Of a DNA stretch of 58,498 nucleotides, positions 1-8,086 are shown one piece after another (the first letter of the stretch is position 1; each line of letters opens with the position of its first letter). Origin of the DNA: Klenkia brasiliensis (GTDB taxonomy: Bacteria > Actinomycetota > Actinomycetes > Mycobacteriales > Geodermatophilaceae); contig NZ_FNCF01000011.1 of assembly GCF_900100695.1 (NCBI RefSeq), positions 1-58,498 of the forward strand, in the 5' to 3' direction. The notes beneath the pieces are model-generated. The model made no database searches. It was given only the letters and a program-made list of their open reading frames with translations, and had not been told where the DNA came from. Made by a program: the position numbers and the translations under genes.

Positions 1-523
1 AGATGAACTCCCGCTTGGCCCCGCGCACAACCCGGGAGGAGTCGGCCAGGCGGGTGCCGATGGCCAGGTCGGAGTGGCCGCTGATCAGGGGGGCGACCAG
101 GGGCAGCAGGGCGTTGAGGTCGGTGGACAGGTCGACGTCCATGTAGACCAGGACGGCGGCGTCGCTGGCGGCCCAGGCGCGGTTGAGGGCGCGGCCGCGG
201 CCGGGTTCGGTCTCGATGCGGACGACGACGCCGGGCAGCTCGGTGGCCAGGCGGGCGGCGATGGCGGGGGTGGCGTCGGTGGAGGCGTTCTCGGCGATGG
301 TGATGCGGGAGCTGAAGGGCAGCGTGCCCAGGTGGGCGTGCAGGCGGCGGACGCACTGCTCGAGGTCGGCCTCCTCGTCGTGCACGGGGACGACGACGTC
401 GAGCACCGGGGCAGCGGTGCGCTCGCCGTGTCCTGCGGACGGGTCTGGTGGGGTCGGCACGAGCACACCGTCGGCGGGCCCGCTGTCCGGCGGGACGGCA
501 GACGCTGTGGTGCGGCTGAGCAC
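1..523 (-). CDS. Family 2 glycosyltransferase, N-terminal part (runs off window)
   Basis: Read on the minus strand, this frame gives a GT-A glycosyltransferase N-terminus like dolichyl-phosphate mannose synthases and actinobacterial GT2/GtrA fusions. After a Pro/Ala-rich leader of about 40 residues come DVVVPVHDEEADLEQCV (nucleotide-binding start of the fold), the conserved AENASTDAT stretch, and YMDVDLSTDL carrying the metal-binding DxD. The fragment ends in RLADSSRVVRGAKREF, typical of this family. It would transfer a sugar from a nucleotide donor to a lipid or wall acceptor. The start is uncertain: GTG at 523 is the best candidate seen, and inner GTG codons exist. The stop lies outside the window, so it is not known whether the protein is the short form or carries a membrane domain. 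Confidence 0.8.
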   Translation of the reverse strand, partial: MLSRTTASAVPPDSGPADGVLVPTPPDPSAGHGERTAAPVLDVVVPVHDEEADLEQCVRRLHAHLGTLPFSSRITIAENASTDATPAIAARLATELPGVVVRIETEPGRGRALNRAWAASDAAVLVYMDVDLSTDLNALLPLVAPLISGHSDLAIGTRLADSSRVVRGAKREFI

Positions 524-568
524 AGCCGCACCACCGGGACCGCACAGCGGGGCCGGTGGTGCCCCGGC

Positions 569-1498
569 TCAGGTGTCGAGCGTGCTGCTCGGTGGCCGCC
601 CGTAGACCTCGCGGTAGCGGTGGGCGAAGCGGCTGGCGTCGGCGAACCCCCACCGGCGGGCCACCTCGGTCACGGTCGTCGCGCCCGGGTCCGCCACCTG
701 GAGGTCGTGGTGGGCGCGGTCCAGCCGGACCTGCCGCAGGTAGGCCGTCGGCGTGGTGCCCAGGTGCCGCCGGAAGGCGAGCTGCAGGGCGCGCGGGGTC
801 ACGTGCGCGACGGCGGCCAGGTCGGCCACCGTGAGGTCCCGCTCGGGGTGGGCCCGGATGTGCTCGACGGCCACCCGCACCACCCGTGGCCGGGCGTCGC
901 GGCGCTCGGTGGCGGCCGGGTCGGCCGAGGCGTCGGAGGGGAAGGCGGTCAGCACCGCCGCGGCGAGCAGCCGGCCCGTGGCGGCAGCCACCAGCGGGGG
1001 CACGTCCGGGTCGGCCGCGGTCCGCCGCGCGAACCGCCAGGCCTCCAGCCACCGCCGCTCGGCCTCGGCCGACACCGGCGCCCATCCGGTCAGCGCAGGG
1101 GGCGACCCGTCGACGGTCTGCGCGACCGAGGCGAGGACGGCGGGGCCGAGCACCACCATCTCCCCGGCGGCGCGGTGGACGGTGGCCTCGAACTCCGCCC
1201 CCGCCGGGGCGGCGACGAAGACGTCGCCGGCGTTCCAGCGGTTCTCCCGGCGGCCGAACCGGTAGCACAGCTCACCGCGGGCCAGGCGGGTGATGCAGGT
1301 GCCCGCCACCGGCTCCTCGGTCGACGCGGTGAGCTCCATCCCGTACGTCATCGACGCCAGGTCGACCCCGCCGATGGTGTCCTGCTCCAGCCGGAGGCTG
1401 ACCCCGGGGCCCGCGGAGTCGATCCGCACGGTGTACTGCTCGCGCAGGACGGCGTCGGCCACCTCCGGGTCGGAGGTCTGCACCAGCAGGTGCTCCAC
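569..1498 (-). CDS. AraC-family transcriptional regulator (copy 1 of a 309-aa pair)
   Basis: This 309-residue protein has an N-terminal AraC-binding-like sensor domain of about 200 residues and a C-terminal double helix-turn-helix. The second half reads VTPRALQLAFRRHLGTTP, then VARRWGFADASRFAHRYREV, the standard AraC signature. The GTG start at 1498 has a good ribosome site (GGGAGGG, 5 bases away). It aligns throughout with the gene at 12389-11460, which has exactly the same length, so the two are close paralogues. The ligand is unknown; this family often controls stress or aromatic-compound genes. No target gene is evident next to it, since the glycosyltransferase downstream and the HxlR gene upstream look unrelated. 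Confidence 0.88.
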   Translation of the reverse strand: MEHLLVQTSDPEVADAVLREQYTVRIDSAGPGVSLRLEQDTIGGVDLASMTYGMELTASTEEPVAGTCITRLARGELCYRFGRRENRWNAGDVFVAAPAGAEFEATVHRAAGEMVVLGPAVLASVAQTVDGSPPALTGWAPVSAEAERRWLEAWRFARRTAADPDVPPLVAAATGRLLAAAVLTAFPSDASADPAATERRDARPRVVRVAVEHIRAHPERDLTVADLAAVAHVTPRALQLAFRRHLGTTPTAYLRQVRLDRAHHDLQVADPGATTVTEVARRWGFADASRFAHRYREVYGRPPSSTLDT

Positions 1499-1570
1499 TG
1501 CACCCTCCCACCCGCACTCCGGTCGCCGTCCGTGGCCGCCGTGGCGAATACGCTACCGAGCAAGTCCGGT

Positions 1571-2017
1571 TCACCCGAGACCGGTCGTCGCCGGGGGGCC
1601 GGCGGTGGCGTCGTACCGCTCGCGGTGGGCGGCGACGGTGCCCATGTGGTCCTGCGCCCAGACCCGGAGCTCCTGGGTGAGCCGGTGCAGGGACAGGCCC
1701 AGGTCGGTCAGCTCGTAGGTCACGGTGACCGGGACGGTCGCGGTGACCGTGCGGGTCAGCAGCCCGTCCCGCTCCAGGGACCGGACGGTCTGGGTGAGCA
1801 TCTTCTGGCTGACCCCGGCCAGCGACCGCGACAGCTCGGAGTAGCGCATCGGGCGCGGCGTGCCGTCCCCCGCCCCGCCGCCGAGCGCGCACACGACGAG
1901 CACCACCCACTTGTCGGCGACCCGGTCGAGCAGCTGCCGGCTGGGGCAGACGGCCAGGAAGGCGTTGTAGGCCACCGCGGCCTCGGTGCGCTCCTGGGCC
2001 CTGGTCCTCGTGGCCAC
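1571..2017 (-). CDS. HxlR-family transcriptional regulator
   Basis: The product is a 148-residue winged-helix regulator of the HxlR/MarR-like type. Visible features are CPSRQLLDRVADKWVVLVV at residues ~26-44 (a Cys-containing helix typical of redox- or aldehyde-sensing HxlR proteins), then RYSELSRSLAGVSQKMLTQT, the recognition region of the family, and an LERDGLLTR wing. GTG at 2017 is chosen because it follows GGAGGAG and begins the conserved region; a longer reading upstream would run into the divergent gene's promoter. It faces an aldo/keto reductase across 117 bases. HxlR proteins commonly repress a divergent oxidoreductase and respond to reactive carbonyls; here that is inference from position. 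Confidence 0.85.
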   Translation of the reverse strand: MATRTRAQERTEAAVAYNAFLAVCPSRQLLDRVADKWVVLVVCALGGGAGDGTPRPMRYSELSRSLAGVSQKMLTQTVRSLERDGLLTRTVTATVPVTVTYELTDLGLSLHRLTQELRVWAQDHMGTVAAHRERYDATAGPPATTGLG

Positions 2018-2134
2018 GTGGTCTCCTCCTGGCGTGCTACGCACTTCGAGGTGCCTGCTTCCCGTCGGAGAGTAAGTCGCGCAGGGTGGTCCTGGCCGCC
2101 GGGGACCACCCCGGCGCGGACGAGAGGCACGACC
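2018..2134. promoter_or_regulatory. Divergent control region between HxlR gene and aldo/keto reductase
   Basis: The 117-base gap holds short symmetric elements. GTGC-N3-GCAC-N6-GTGC spans 2034-2054, close to the HxlR start, and could be an operator. A perfect 9-bp inverted repeat, GGGTGGTCC at 2084-2092 and GGACCACCC at 2103-2111, lies 23 bases before the reductase start and could form a leader hairpin or a second operator. No clear -35/-10 pair is visible. The assignment rests on symmetry and position only. Confidence 0.35.
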
Positions 2135-3010
2135 ATGCACACCACCACCGACCTGCCCGGCGGCACCTGGACCGTCGGCGACCGCCCGGTCACCCGCCTC
2201 GGCTACGGCGCGATGCAGCTGGCCGGCCCGGGGGTGCTCGGCCCGCCGTCCGACCGCCCCGGCGCGCTGGCCGTGCTGCGCGCCGCGGTCGACGCCGGCA
2301 TCACCCACGTCGACACCAGCGGCGCGTACGGCCCCCGGGTGACCAACCGGCTCGTCCGGGAGGCGCTGCACCCCTACCCCGCCGAGCTGGTCGTGGCCTC
2401 GAAGGTGGGCGCGGTCCGCGACGAGCAGGGCGGCTGGCCCACCGCCCGCCGTCCCGAGGACATCCGCCAGCAGGTGCACGCCGACGTCCAGGACCTCGGC
2501 GTGGCGGCCCTCGACCTGGTCCACCTGCGGGTGGGCGACGCCACCGGACCGCAGCCGGGTTCGATCGCCGAGGCCTTCGGCGCGCTGGTCGAGCTGCAGC
2601 GGGAGGGGTTGGTCCGCCACCTCGGCCTCAGCAACGCGACGCCGGAGCAGGTCGCCGAGGCCCGCTCCATCGCCCCCGTCGTCGCCGTCCAGAACATGTA
2701 CAACCTGGCCCACCGCGGGGACGACGAGCTGGTCGACGACCTCGCGGCCGCGGGGATCGCCTACACCCCCTTCTTCCCCCTCGGCGGCTTCACCCCCCTG
2801 CAGGCCGAGGCCCTCACCTCGGTCGCGGACCGCCTGGGCGCGACGCCCGTCGCGGTCGCCCTGGCCTGGCTGCTGCAGAGGTCGCCGAACGTGCTGCTCA
2901 TCCCCGGCACCTCGAAGGTCGCCCACCTGCGGGAGAACGTCGCCGGTGCCGGCCTCGCGCTGACCGCCGGGGACGTGGCCGAGCTGGACGGCATCGCCGT
3001 CCGTCGCTGA
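2135..3010 (+). CDS. Aldo/keto reductase family oxidoreductase
   Basis: The 291-residue protein is an NADPH-dependent (beta/alpha)8-barrel reductase of carbonyl compounds. LGYGAMQLAGPGVLG near residue 20 is the family start, VDTSGAYG at ~60 carries the catalytic Asp and Tyr, VVASKVG at ~87 carries the catalytic Lys, LVHLRVG at ~131 stands where most members have His, GLVRHLGLSNAT at ~163 and LLIPGTSKVAHLREN near the C-terminus bind NADPH. The ATG at 2135 begins the homologous region. The nearest relatives are YajO/IolS-type AKRs that act on small aldehydes or ketones. A divergent HxlR gene suggests induction by its substrate. A strong palindrome follows the stop codon. Confidence 0.9.
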   Translation: MHTTTDLPGGTWTVGDRPVTRLGYGAMQLAGPGVLGPPSDRPGALAVLRAAVDAGITHVDTSGAYGPRVTNRLVREALHPYPAELVVASKVGAVRDEQGGWPTARRPEDIRQQVHADVQDLGVAALDLVHLRVGDATGPQPGSIAEAFGALVELQREGLVRHLGLSNATPEQVAEARSIAPVVAVQNMYNLAHRGDDELVDDLAAAGIAYTPFFPLGGFTPLQAEALTSVADRLGATPVAVALAWLLQRSPNVLLIPGTSKVAHLRENVAGAGLALTAGDVAELDGIAVRR

Positions 3011-3018
3011 GGTCCGGT

Positions 3019-3036
3019 GGGCAGGTGCACCTGCCC
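3019..3036 (+). terminator. Perfect palindrome after aldo/keto reductase
   Basis: GGGCAGGTGCACCTGCCC is an 18-base perfect palindrome 8 bases after the stop codon of the reductase. It could fold as a strong stem on the transcript. No U-tract follows, which is usual for terminators in very high-GC actinomycetes. Confidence 0.5.
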
Positions 3037-3094
3037 GAGGCGCCCACGGCCTCCGGTCCTCCACCGCGCGCCGGTGGTCCGTGTGGTCGCCTCT

Positions 3095-3118
3095 CAACCT
3101 GTGCGCCGGTTGTGGCGT
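3095..3118 (+). promoter_or_regulatory. Candidate ECF-type promoter before the sigma factor gene
   Basis: An AACC element (3096-3099) and CGT (3116-3118) are separated by 16 bases, matching the general AAC-N16-CGT pattern of extracytoplasmic-function sigma promoters. The -35 lies in a small dyad (CAACC 3095-3099, GGTTG 3108-3112). It is 48 bases upstream of an ECF sigma gene, so autoregulation is plausible. The pattern is short and could be chance. Confidence 0.3.
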
Positions 3119-3165
3119 GTTGGTGGGTAGGGCGGTGCACCGGTGCCGGCCAGGACGGGTGAGGG

Positions 3166-3705
3166 GTGTCGGTGCGCGCCGAGGACAGGGACAGCTTCAC
3201 GGCCTTCGTGCAGGAGTGGTCGCCCCCGCTGATGCGGGTGGCGTTCCTGCTCACCGGCGACCGGGGGCTGGCCGAGGACCTGCTGCAGTCGTCGCTGGAG
3301 AAGGTGTCCCGCCGGTGGCGGCACCTGGCCGACCAGCAGATGGCCTACGGCTACGTCCGGCGGGTGATGGTCAACACCCACATCTCCTGGCGCCGCCGCC
3401 GGGCGGTGACCGAGGTGCTCGTGGACACCTGGCCCGACGTGGCCGCGGACGACGAGCCCCGGCCGCCCCGTGCGGGTCAGGCGCTCGCGGCGCTGTCGCA
3501 CCTGCCCCCGCGCATGCGGACCGCGGTGGTCCTGCGCTTCCACGAGGGCCTGACCGAGGCCGAGACGGCCCAGGCGATGGGCTGCTCGCTCGGCTCGGTG
3601 AAGAGCCAGGCCTCCCGCGGGCTGGCCCGCCTGCGCGAGCACCTCGACCCCACCCCAGCACCACCCCGCCGTTCGGTCACCACCACCCGGGAGGACCTGC
3701 CGTGA
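3166..3705 (+). CDS. SigE-family ECF RNA polymerase sigma factor
   Basis: This 179-residue protein has the two-domain ECF layout. Sigma region 2 runs from ~10 to 75 (MRVAFLLTGDRGLAEDLLQ, then YGYVRRVMVNTHISWRRRR). Region 4 runs from ~105 to 160 (LPPRMRTAVVLRFHEGLTE, then TAQAMGCSLGSVKSQASRG, the -35 recognition helix). It matches the actinobacterial SigE/SigM-type subgroup, which usually has a membrane partner encoded just downstream. GTG at 3166 follows GGGTGAGG; another GTG six bases later is possible. Its stop overlaps the next gene's start (GTGA at 3702-3705), so the two are co-translated. It lacks a SnoaL-type C-terminal extension. Confidence 0.9.
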   Translation: MSVRAEDRDSFTAFVQEWSPPLMRVAFLLTGDRGLAEDLLQSSLEKVSRRWRHLADQQMAYGYVRRVMVNTHISWRRRRAVTEVLVDTWPDVAADDEPRPPRAGQALAALSHLPPRMRTAVVLRFHEGLTEAETAQAMGCSLGSVKSQASRGLARLREHLDPTPAPPRRSVTTTREDLP

Positions 3706-5150
3706 ACCACGCCGACATCGAGCACGCACTGCGCATCGACGCCGACCTCGCCGGTCCCCCGCCGGCCGACCTGCTCGACCGCGTCGACGCCCTCGGGCGC
3801 ACCCGCCGTCGCCGCAGGGTCGGGGCCGGCGTCGCCGTCCTGGCCGCAGCACTGGTCGCGGTCGCCGTCCCGGTCGTCACCGACCTCGGCGGGGCCGACC
3901 GGGGCGCCGTGGCCGGCTCCGACCCCGGGTCCCCGGGCCCGGTCACCGGCGCGGGCACCCGCGGCTCCCTGGCCGCCGACACCGACCTGGTCGACGCCGT
4001 CCGCGACCTGGACTGGCCCGACATCCCTCCCGCCGTCCCGGGCGCGGAGCGGTCCGGACGCGACCCCGACGACGCGACCCGGCGGGTCGTGTTCCTCGGC
4101 GACGTCGCCGGCACCCGCTACGCCCTGGTCGTCGGGCAGGAACCCGGCCTGGACCCCTCGACCGGTGAGCAGCGGGAGTACCTGGTGGGCGTGTGGCTCA
4201 CCGGCCCCGCCGGTGCGCCGGCCGCCGACCTGACCCTCGCGCAGGACCTCGCGCTGGCCCAGGGCGACCGTCCGCTGACCCTCGTCGTCCCCGACCTGGC
4301 CGAGCCGGTGGTGCTGGCCGTGGGTGCCCCCGGCGACGAGATCGCCTTCTCCGACCGCGCGACCCTGGCCGCCGACGGGTCCGTGCGGCGCGACTACGTC
4401 CCCGGCACCGAGGTCGCCGACGGCGTGGCCGCCTTCCCCACCACCGCGGCCGGGGCCGGGGCGGTGAGCGTGCGGGTCAGCCGCGACGACGTCGTCGAGT
4501 CCCGGTCCGTGCCCGACGGTGCGCCGACCACCGGCAGCGTCACCCTGGGCCTGCTCGCCACCGACCCGCCGGCCGTCGACTACGCCGACCCCCGGGGCGT
4601 GGGTGCCGCGGTGGCCGACCTGCAGCCGCAGGTGTGGGCGATGTTCGCCGCGCTGGCCACGCCGCTGCAGCTGCCGGTGGAGCAGCTGCAGCCGACCCTG
4701 CTGTGGGCCGGGCCGCTGGCCGGGGAGGGCAGCGCGACCGGTGTCGTCGTGGGCATCACGGCCCCCAGCGGTGCCTCCACCGCGTACGCGCTGTCCTTCA
4801 CCGCCGGCGGCTCCCCCGCCGTGGGTGGCTGGGCCGCCTACGACGACACCGCTCCCCTGGCCGACCGCGCCCAGCTCGTCCGCCTGCCCACCGACACCGG
4901 TGCCGACGAGCAGGTGCTGCTCGCCCTCGCGCCGCTGTCCGCGACCGGCGCCGTGCAGCTGACCTGGACCGGCCGGGGCGAACCCGTCGTCCTCGACGGC
5001 GCCGCACGCACCGTCCCCGACGACCCGCAGCTCGACCCCGCCACCGACCGGGTCACCGTCAGCGTCGACGGGCGCAGCTCCCCCGCTGCGCCGGTGCTGG
5101 ACGGCGACTTCTACCTCGACCCCTACGACTACGGGACCGGCCCCCGGTGA
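3702..5150 (+). CDS. Single-pass membrane protein paired with the ECF sigma factor
   Basis: This 482-residue protein is not recognised by family. A cytoplasmic N-terminus of about 38 residues ends in an Arg cluster (RTRRRRR), followed by one hydrophobic segment at ~40-60 (VLAAALVAVAVPVV) and a long Ala/Pro/Asp-rich extracytoplasmic part. That topology and the translational overlap with the sigma gene suggest an anti-sigma or sensor partner. The N-terminal part shows no clear HxxxCxxC zinc anti-sigma motif, so anti-sigma activity is inferred from context only. The outer part may be beta-rich, with many alternating hydrophobic and small residues. The 3' end overlaps a convergent TetR gene by 22 bases. 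Confidence 0.75.
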   Translation: MNHADIEHALRIDADLAGPPPADLLDRVDALGRTRRRRRVGAGVAVLAAALVAVAVPVVTDLGGADRGAVAGSDPGSPGPVTGAGTRGSLAADTDLVDAVRDLDWPDIPPAVPGAERSGRDPDDATRRVVFLGDVAGTRYALVVGQEPGLDPSTGEQREYLVGVWLTGPAGAPAADLTLAQDLALAQGDRPLTLVVPDLAEPVVLAVGAPGDEIAFSDRATLAADGSVRRDYVPGTEVADGVAAFPTTAAGAGAVSVRVSRDDVVESRSVPDGAPTTGSVTLGLLATDPPAVDYADPRGVGAAVADLQPQVWAMFAALATPLQLPVEQLQPTLLWAGPLAGEGSATGVVVGITAPSGASTAYALSFTAGGSPAVGGWAAYDDTAPLADRAQLVRLPTDTGADEQVLLALAPLSATGAVQLTWTGRGEPVVLDGAARTVPDDPQLDPATDRVTVSVDGRSSPAAPVLDGDFYLDPYDYGTGPR

Positions 5151-5806
5151 GCCGGGGAGACCAGCACCTGCGCGACGACCAGGTCGTGCTGGTCGGTGAG
5201 ACGGTCCACCAGCAGCGCGTGGACCTGCTCGGCGCTGGTGCGGGGGGCGGATGCGCCCTGGTCGAGCAGGGCGCGACGGCGGTCCTCGACGACGACGGCG
5301 ACCTCGGCGACGGTCAGGGCCCCGCACCGCTGGGCCGCCGCCGCGACGGCCTCGGGGGCGTGCCGCGCGATGTGCGTGCCGATGGCCTGCGCCGCCCGCT
5401 GCTGCAGGCCGCGCTCCCACAGGTGCAGGCCCGGGTCGCCGGCGAGGTCGGCCAGCGCCGTCCGGGCCGCCGGTTCCTCCAGCCGTTCGAGGTGCGCGGC
5501 GACCAGGGTGCTGACCAGGTCGACGAGCGCGGGGCCCGACGTGTGGCGGTCGGGGTGACGGGCGAGGTGGTCGACGATCTCCAGCCACACGCAGCGGCCG
5601 TCGAAGAACATCTCCTCCTTGCGCGGGAAGTGGTTGAACACCGTCTGCGCGGCGACCCCCGCCGCGCTCGCGATCACCGTCACCGGGGTGGCGGCGAAGC
5701 CCCGCTCGGCGAACAGGTCATGGGCTGCCGCGACGATCAGCCGGCGGTTGCGGGCCTGCTTGGCCGCGCGGCCGTCCATCCGTTCGCTGCGGGCCACGCC
5801 GGTCAT
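5129..5806 (-). CDS. TetR-family transcriptional regulator
   Basis: The 225-residue protein carries an N-terminal TetR helix-turn-helix at residues ~15-60: RRLIVAAAHDLFAERGFAAT, then AAGVAAQTVFNHFPRKEEMF, the canonical recognition helix and FNHFPxKEE ending. The rest is an alpha-helical ligand domain without recognisable ligand residues. ATG at 5806 starts the reading. It lies downstream of and in line with the MFS gene (5902-7347), 95 bases away, and shares the FNHFPRKE ending with the TetR at 7397, so both may belong to one efflux locus. It overlaps the convergent membrane protein gene at its 3' end. Confidence 0.88.
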   Translation of the reverse strand: MTGVARSERMDGRAAKQARNRRLIVAAAHDLFAERGFAATPVTVIASAAGVAAQTVFNHFPRKEEMFFDGRCVWLEIVDHLARHPDRHTSGPALVDLVSTLVAAHLERLEEPAARTALADLAGDPGLHLWERGLQQRAAQAIGTHIARHAPEAVAAAAQRCGALTVAEVAVVVEDRRRALLDQGASAPRTSAEQVHALLVDRLTDQHDLVVAQVLVSPAHRGPVP

Positions 5807-5901
5807 GCTGACCCGTCCCGGGTGGGTTCGCGAACGCAGCTCGCCGGTCCCCCGACGGCGCCGGACCCGGACGACGGTCGGCTGCGCCTGCGTGCGCCGG
5901 C

Positions 5902-7347
5902 TCAGTGGTCGGCGGCCGGGGCCCCCGCGCCGTCCGGGACGCCGCTGCCGGCGGTCCGGGAGCGGAGGAGACCCCAGGCGACGAGGGCGGCGGCGAGACC
6001 GGCGAGGGTCAGACCGCCGAGGGTGACGGCGGTCCCGAGGGCGGCCGTCCCCGGCGCCGTGCCGGTGAGGTGGTCGCCCAGGACGGCGGCCAGGACGGTG
6101 CCGGCGACGGCCAGTCCGGCAGCGGCGGCGACCTGGGTGGCGGTGTCGGTGAGGGCGGCGCCGATGGTGGTGCGGCCGGCGGGCAGGCCCCGCATGACGT
6201 TGGTGGCGGCGACGACGCCGACCACCCGCAGGCCGGCGGCGACCAGGGCCAGGGCGACGGCGACGGCCGGGTAGCCGGTGCGGCCGAGGGCGCCGTAGAC
6301 GGCCAGCCCGACCACGACGGCGGTCGCGCTGGTCCACGCGGCCCGCTCCATGCCGACGCGGTCGACGAAGCGGGGGACGACGGCACCGCCGGCGAGCAGG
6401 ACGAGCACCTGCGGGAGCATGCCGAGGGCGGCCTCGGCGGGGGTCCACCCCAGGTCGAGCTGCAGCTGCAGGGTGACCAGGTAGCCCAGACCGGCGGTGG
6501 CGACGCCGGCGGCGGCCTTGTAGGCGAGGCCGGCCGAGACCAGCGGACGGGCGAGCAGCCCGAGGTCCAGCAGCGGGTGGCGCGCGGTCCGCTGGCGTCG
6601 CACGAAGACGACGGCGGCCAGGACGGCACCGACGGTGGCCGCCCAGGGCGCGGTCGCGGTCGCGCCGTCGGCCACGAACAGGGTCGGCGCCACCAGGGCG
6701 AGCCCGATGGCCGCGGTGCCGAGCAGAGCGCCGAGGACGTCGACGGGGTCGCCGTGCCGCTCGGCGGGGTCGTCGACGGCGACGCCGCGGCCGATGCAGA
6801 CCAGGGCCAGCAGCGCGATGGGGGCGTTGACCAGCAGCAGCACCTGCCACGGGGCGACGGCCAGCACCAGGCCGCCGACGGTGGGCCCGACCGCGAGGCC
6901 GACCAGGCCGACGGTGGAGATGAGGGTGATGGCGCGCACCCGCAGCCGGTCGTCGTCGAAGAGCCGGAAGGCCAGCGCCATGGAGCCCGGGGTCGTCATC
7001 GCCGCCGCGACGCCCATCAGCACGCGGACGGCGACGAGCTCGCCGGCCGACGCGACGCCGGCGGTGGCCGCGGCGGCCACGGCGAGCAGGACCAGGCCGG
7101 TGAGCATGGTGCGTCGCCGTCCGTACCGGTCGGCGACCGCGCCCAGGGCGATCATCAACCCGCCCAGGACGACGGAGTAGGCGCCGGTGACCCACTGCAG
7201 GTCGGCCGCGCTCGCGTGCAGGTCGCGGCCGATGGTGGGCAGCGCGACGGTCAGGATGGAGGTGTCGAGCATCTCGACGAGGAAGACCGCGGACAGCCCC
7301 GTCAGGGCGATCCAGGCTTCCCGGAGGGTGCGCGGTGACGAGGTCAT
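5902..7347 (-). CDS. MFS drug:proton antiporter, DHA2 (EmrB/QacA-like)
   Basis: The product is a 481-residue polytopic permease with about 14 hydrophobic segments, as in the 14-TM DHA2 family. Key motifs are LDTSILTVALPTIGRDL in TM1 (the DHA2 motif with Asp), WVTGAYSVVLGGLMIALGA in TM2, and GAVADRYGRRRTML, the MFS motif A. These proteins export hydrophobic or cationic compounds using the proton gradient. The ATG at 7347 is 49 bases from a divergent TetR gene, with a clear dyad between them, so repression by that TetR and induction by a transported compound is likely. The substrate cannot be told from sequence. Confidence 0.9.
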   Translation of the reverse strand: MTSSPRTLREAWIALTGLSAVFLVEMLDTSILTVALPTIGRDLHASAADLQWVTGAYSVVLGGLMIALGAVADRYGRRRTMLTGLVLLAVAAAATAGVASAGELVAVRVLMGVAAAMTTPGSMALAFRLFDDDRLRVRAITLISTVGLVGLAVGPTVGGLVLAVAPWQVLLLVNAPIALLALVCIGRGVAVDDPAERHGDPVDVLGALLGTAAIGLALVAPTLFVADGATATAPWAATVGAVLAAVVFVRRQRTARHPLLDLGLLARPLVSAGLAYKAAAGVATAGLGYLVTLQLQLDLGWTPAEAALGMLPQVLVLLAGGAVVPRFVDRVGMERAAWTSATAVVVGLAVYGALGRTGYPAVAVALALVAAGLRVVGVVAATNVMRGLPAGRTTIGAALTDTATQVAAAAGLAVAGTVLAAVLGDHLTGTAPGTAALGTAVTLGGLTLAGLAAALVAWGLLRSRTAGSGVPDGAGAPAADH

Positions 7348-7356
7348 GCCAGTAGG

Positions 7357-7378
7357 TTAGGTCGCTAAGTTTAGTCGC
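7357..7378. promoter_or_regulatory. Operator/promoter between MFS gene and TetR gene
   Basis: The sequence TTAG-GTCG-CTAA-GT-TTAG (7357-7374) forms two overlapping dyads that share the central CTAA, with TTAG followed by TCGC repeated directly. It is by far the most AT-rich stretch between these two divergent genes and lies 10 bases from the MFS start and 19-23 from the TetR start. It probably acts both as -10 material and as the TetR operator. Confidence 0.6.
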
Positions 7379-7396
7379 ACAAGGGAGTGGGTGGGG

Positions 7397-8002
7397 ATGG
7401 CCAGGACGGATGCGCGCGGTGGCCCGCGGACCCGGGCGCGGATCGCCGAGACGGCCTCCGGGCTGTTCGCCGAGCACGGGTTCGACGGGGTGACGGTCGC
7501 CGACGTCGCACGGGCGGCCGGGGTCTCCAGCGTCACCGTGTTCAACCACTTCCCGCGCAAGGAGGACCTGTTCTTCGACCGCACCGACGAGGCGGTCGAC
7601 CTGCTCCGGGCCGCCGTGCGCGACCGCCCCGCCGGTCTCGACGTCGTGGACGGTCTGCGCGCCGCCGTCCTGCGGATGCTGGACGAACGGCACCCGCTGA
7701 CCGGGGCCGACCCCCGCGCCGCCGACTTCTTCGCCACCGTCGCCGCCTCGCCGGCGCTCCTCGGCCGGGCCCGCGGCATCGGCGCCGAGCTGCAGCAGGT
7801 CCTCGCGGCCGAGCTGGTCGCCGACCCGGCACCGACCGAGGACCCGGCACTGGTGGCCGCGCTCTTCGTCGCCGGCCACGGCACGGTGCTGACCGAGGTC
7901 GGCAAGGCCCTGGCCTCCGGCGAGGAGCCCGACGCCCAGCTGGACGGCATCCGCGAGCGCTTCGAGCGGCTCTTCGCCGCACTGCGGGCAGCAGCCGGCT
8001 GA
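7397..8002 (+). CDS. TetR-family regulator, likely repressor of the MFS gene
   Basis: This 201-residue TetR protein has its helix-turn-helix at residues ~10-60: ARIAETASGLFAEHGFDGVT, then RAAGVSSVTVFNHFPRKEDL. ATG at 7397 is preferred because GGGAG lies 9 bases upstream; a GTG at 7391 in frame is too close to the same site. The ligand domain has no diagnostic residues. Divergent position to a DHA2 exporter with a shared dyad is the standard local-repressor layout. Confidence 0.88.
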   Translation: MARTDARGGPRTRARIAETASGLFAEHGFDGVTVADVARAAGVSSVTVFNHFPRKEDLFFDRTDEAVDLLRAAVRDRPAGLDVVDGLRAAVLRMLDERHPLTGADPRAADFFATVAASPALLGRARGIGAELQQVLAAELVADPAPTEDPALVAALFVAGHGTVLTEVGKALASGEEPDAQLDGIRERFERLFAALRAAAG

Positions 8003-8005
8003 GCG

Positions 8006-8073
8006 TGCAGGTGTCACGACCGGCCACGTCGGGCATGGGACGCCCATCTGCGCTGTCGGGGTGCGGCGCGACG
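8006..8073 (+). repeat. Intergenic repeat, copy 1
   Basis: Two blocks here recur at 13643-13687. Block one is GCAGGTGTCACGACC (8007-8021). Block two starts CATCTGCGCTGT and runs through GGGTGCGGCGCGACG (8044-8072), with four differences from copy 2. Here the blocks are separated by 22 bases that are missing in copy 2. It lies just upstream of an RsbW-like ATPase gene, so it may be that gene's promoter region. No known element is recognised. Confidence 0.5.
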
Positions 8074-8086
8074 AAGGGCAACAGCT

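Noticed and set aside
74-3010. A single plus-strand open frame of 978 codons
   Set aside because: Only the part from 2135 is a real gene. The rest is antisense to the glycosyltransferase, AraC and HxlR genes and has low-complexity composition, as often happens in very high-GC DNA.
3702-5150. A zinc-binding anti-sigma factor identity for the sigma partner
   Set aside because: No HxxxCxxC motif is present in the short cytoplasmic part, so only a membrane partner is called.
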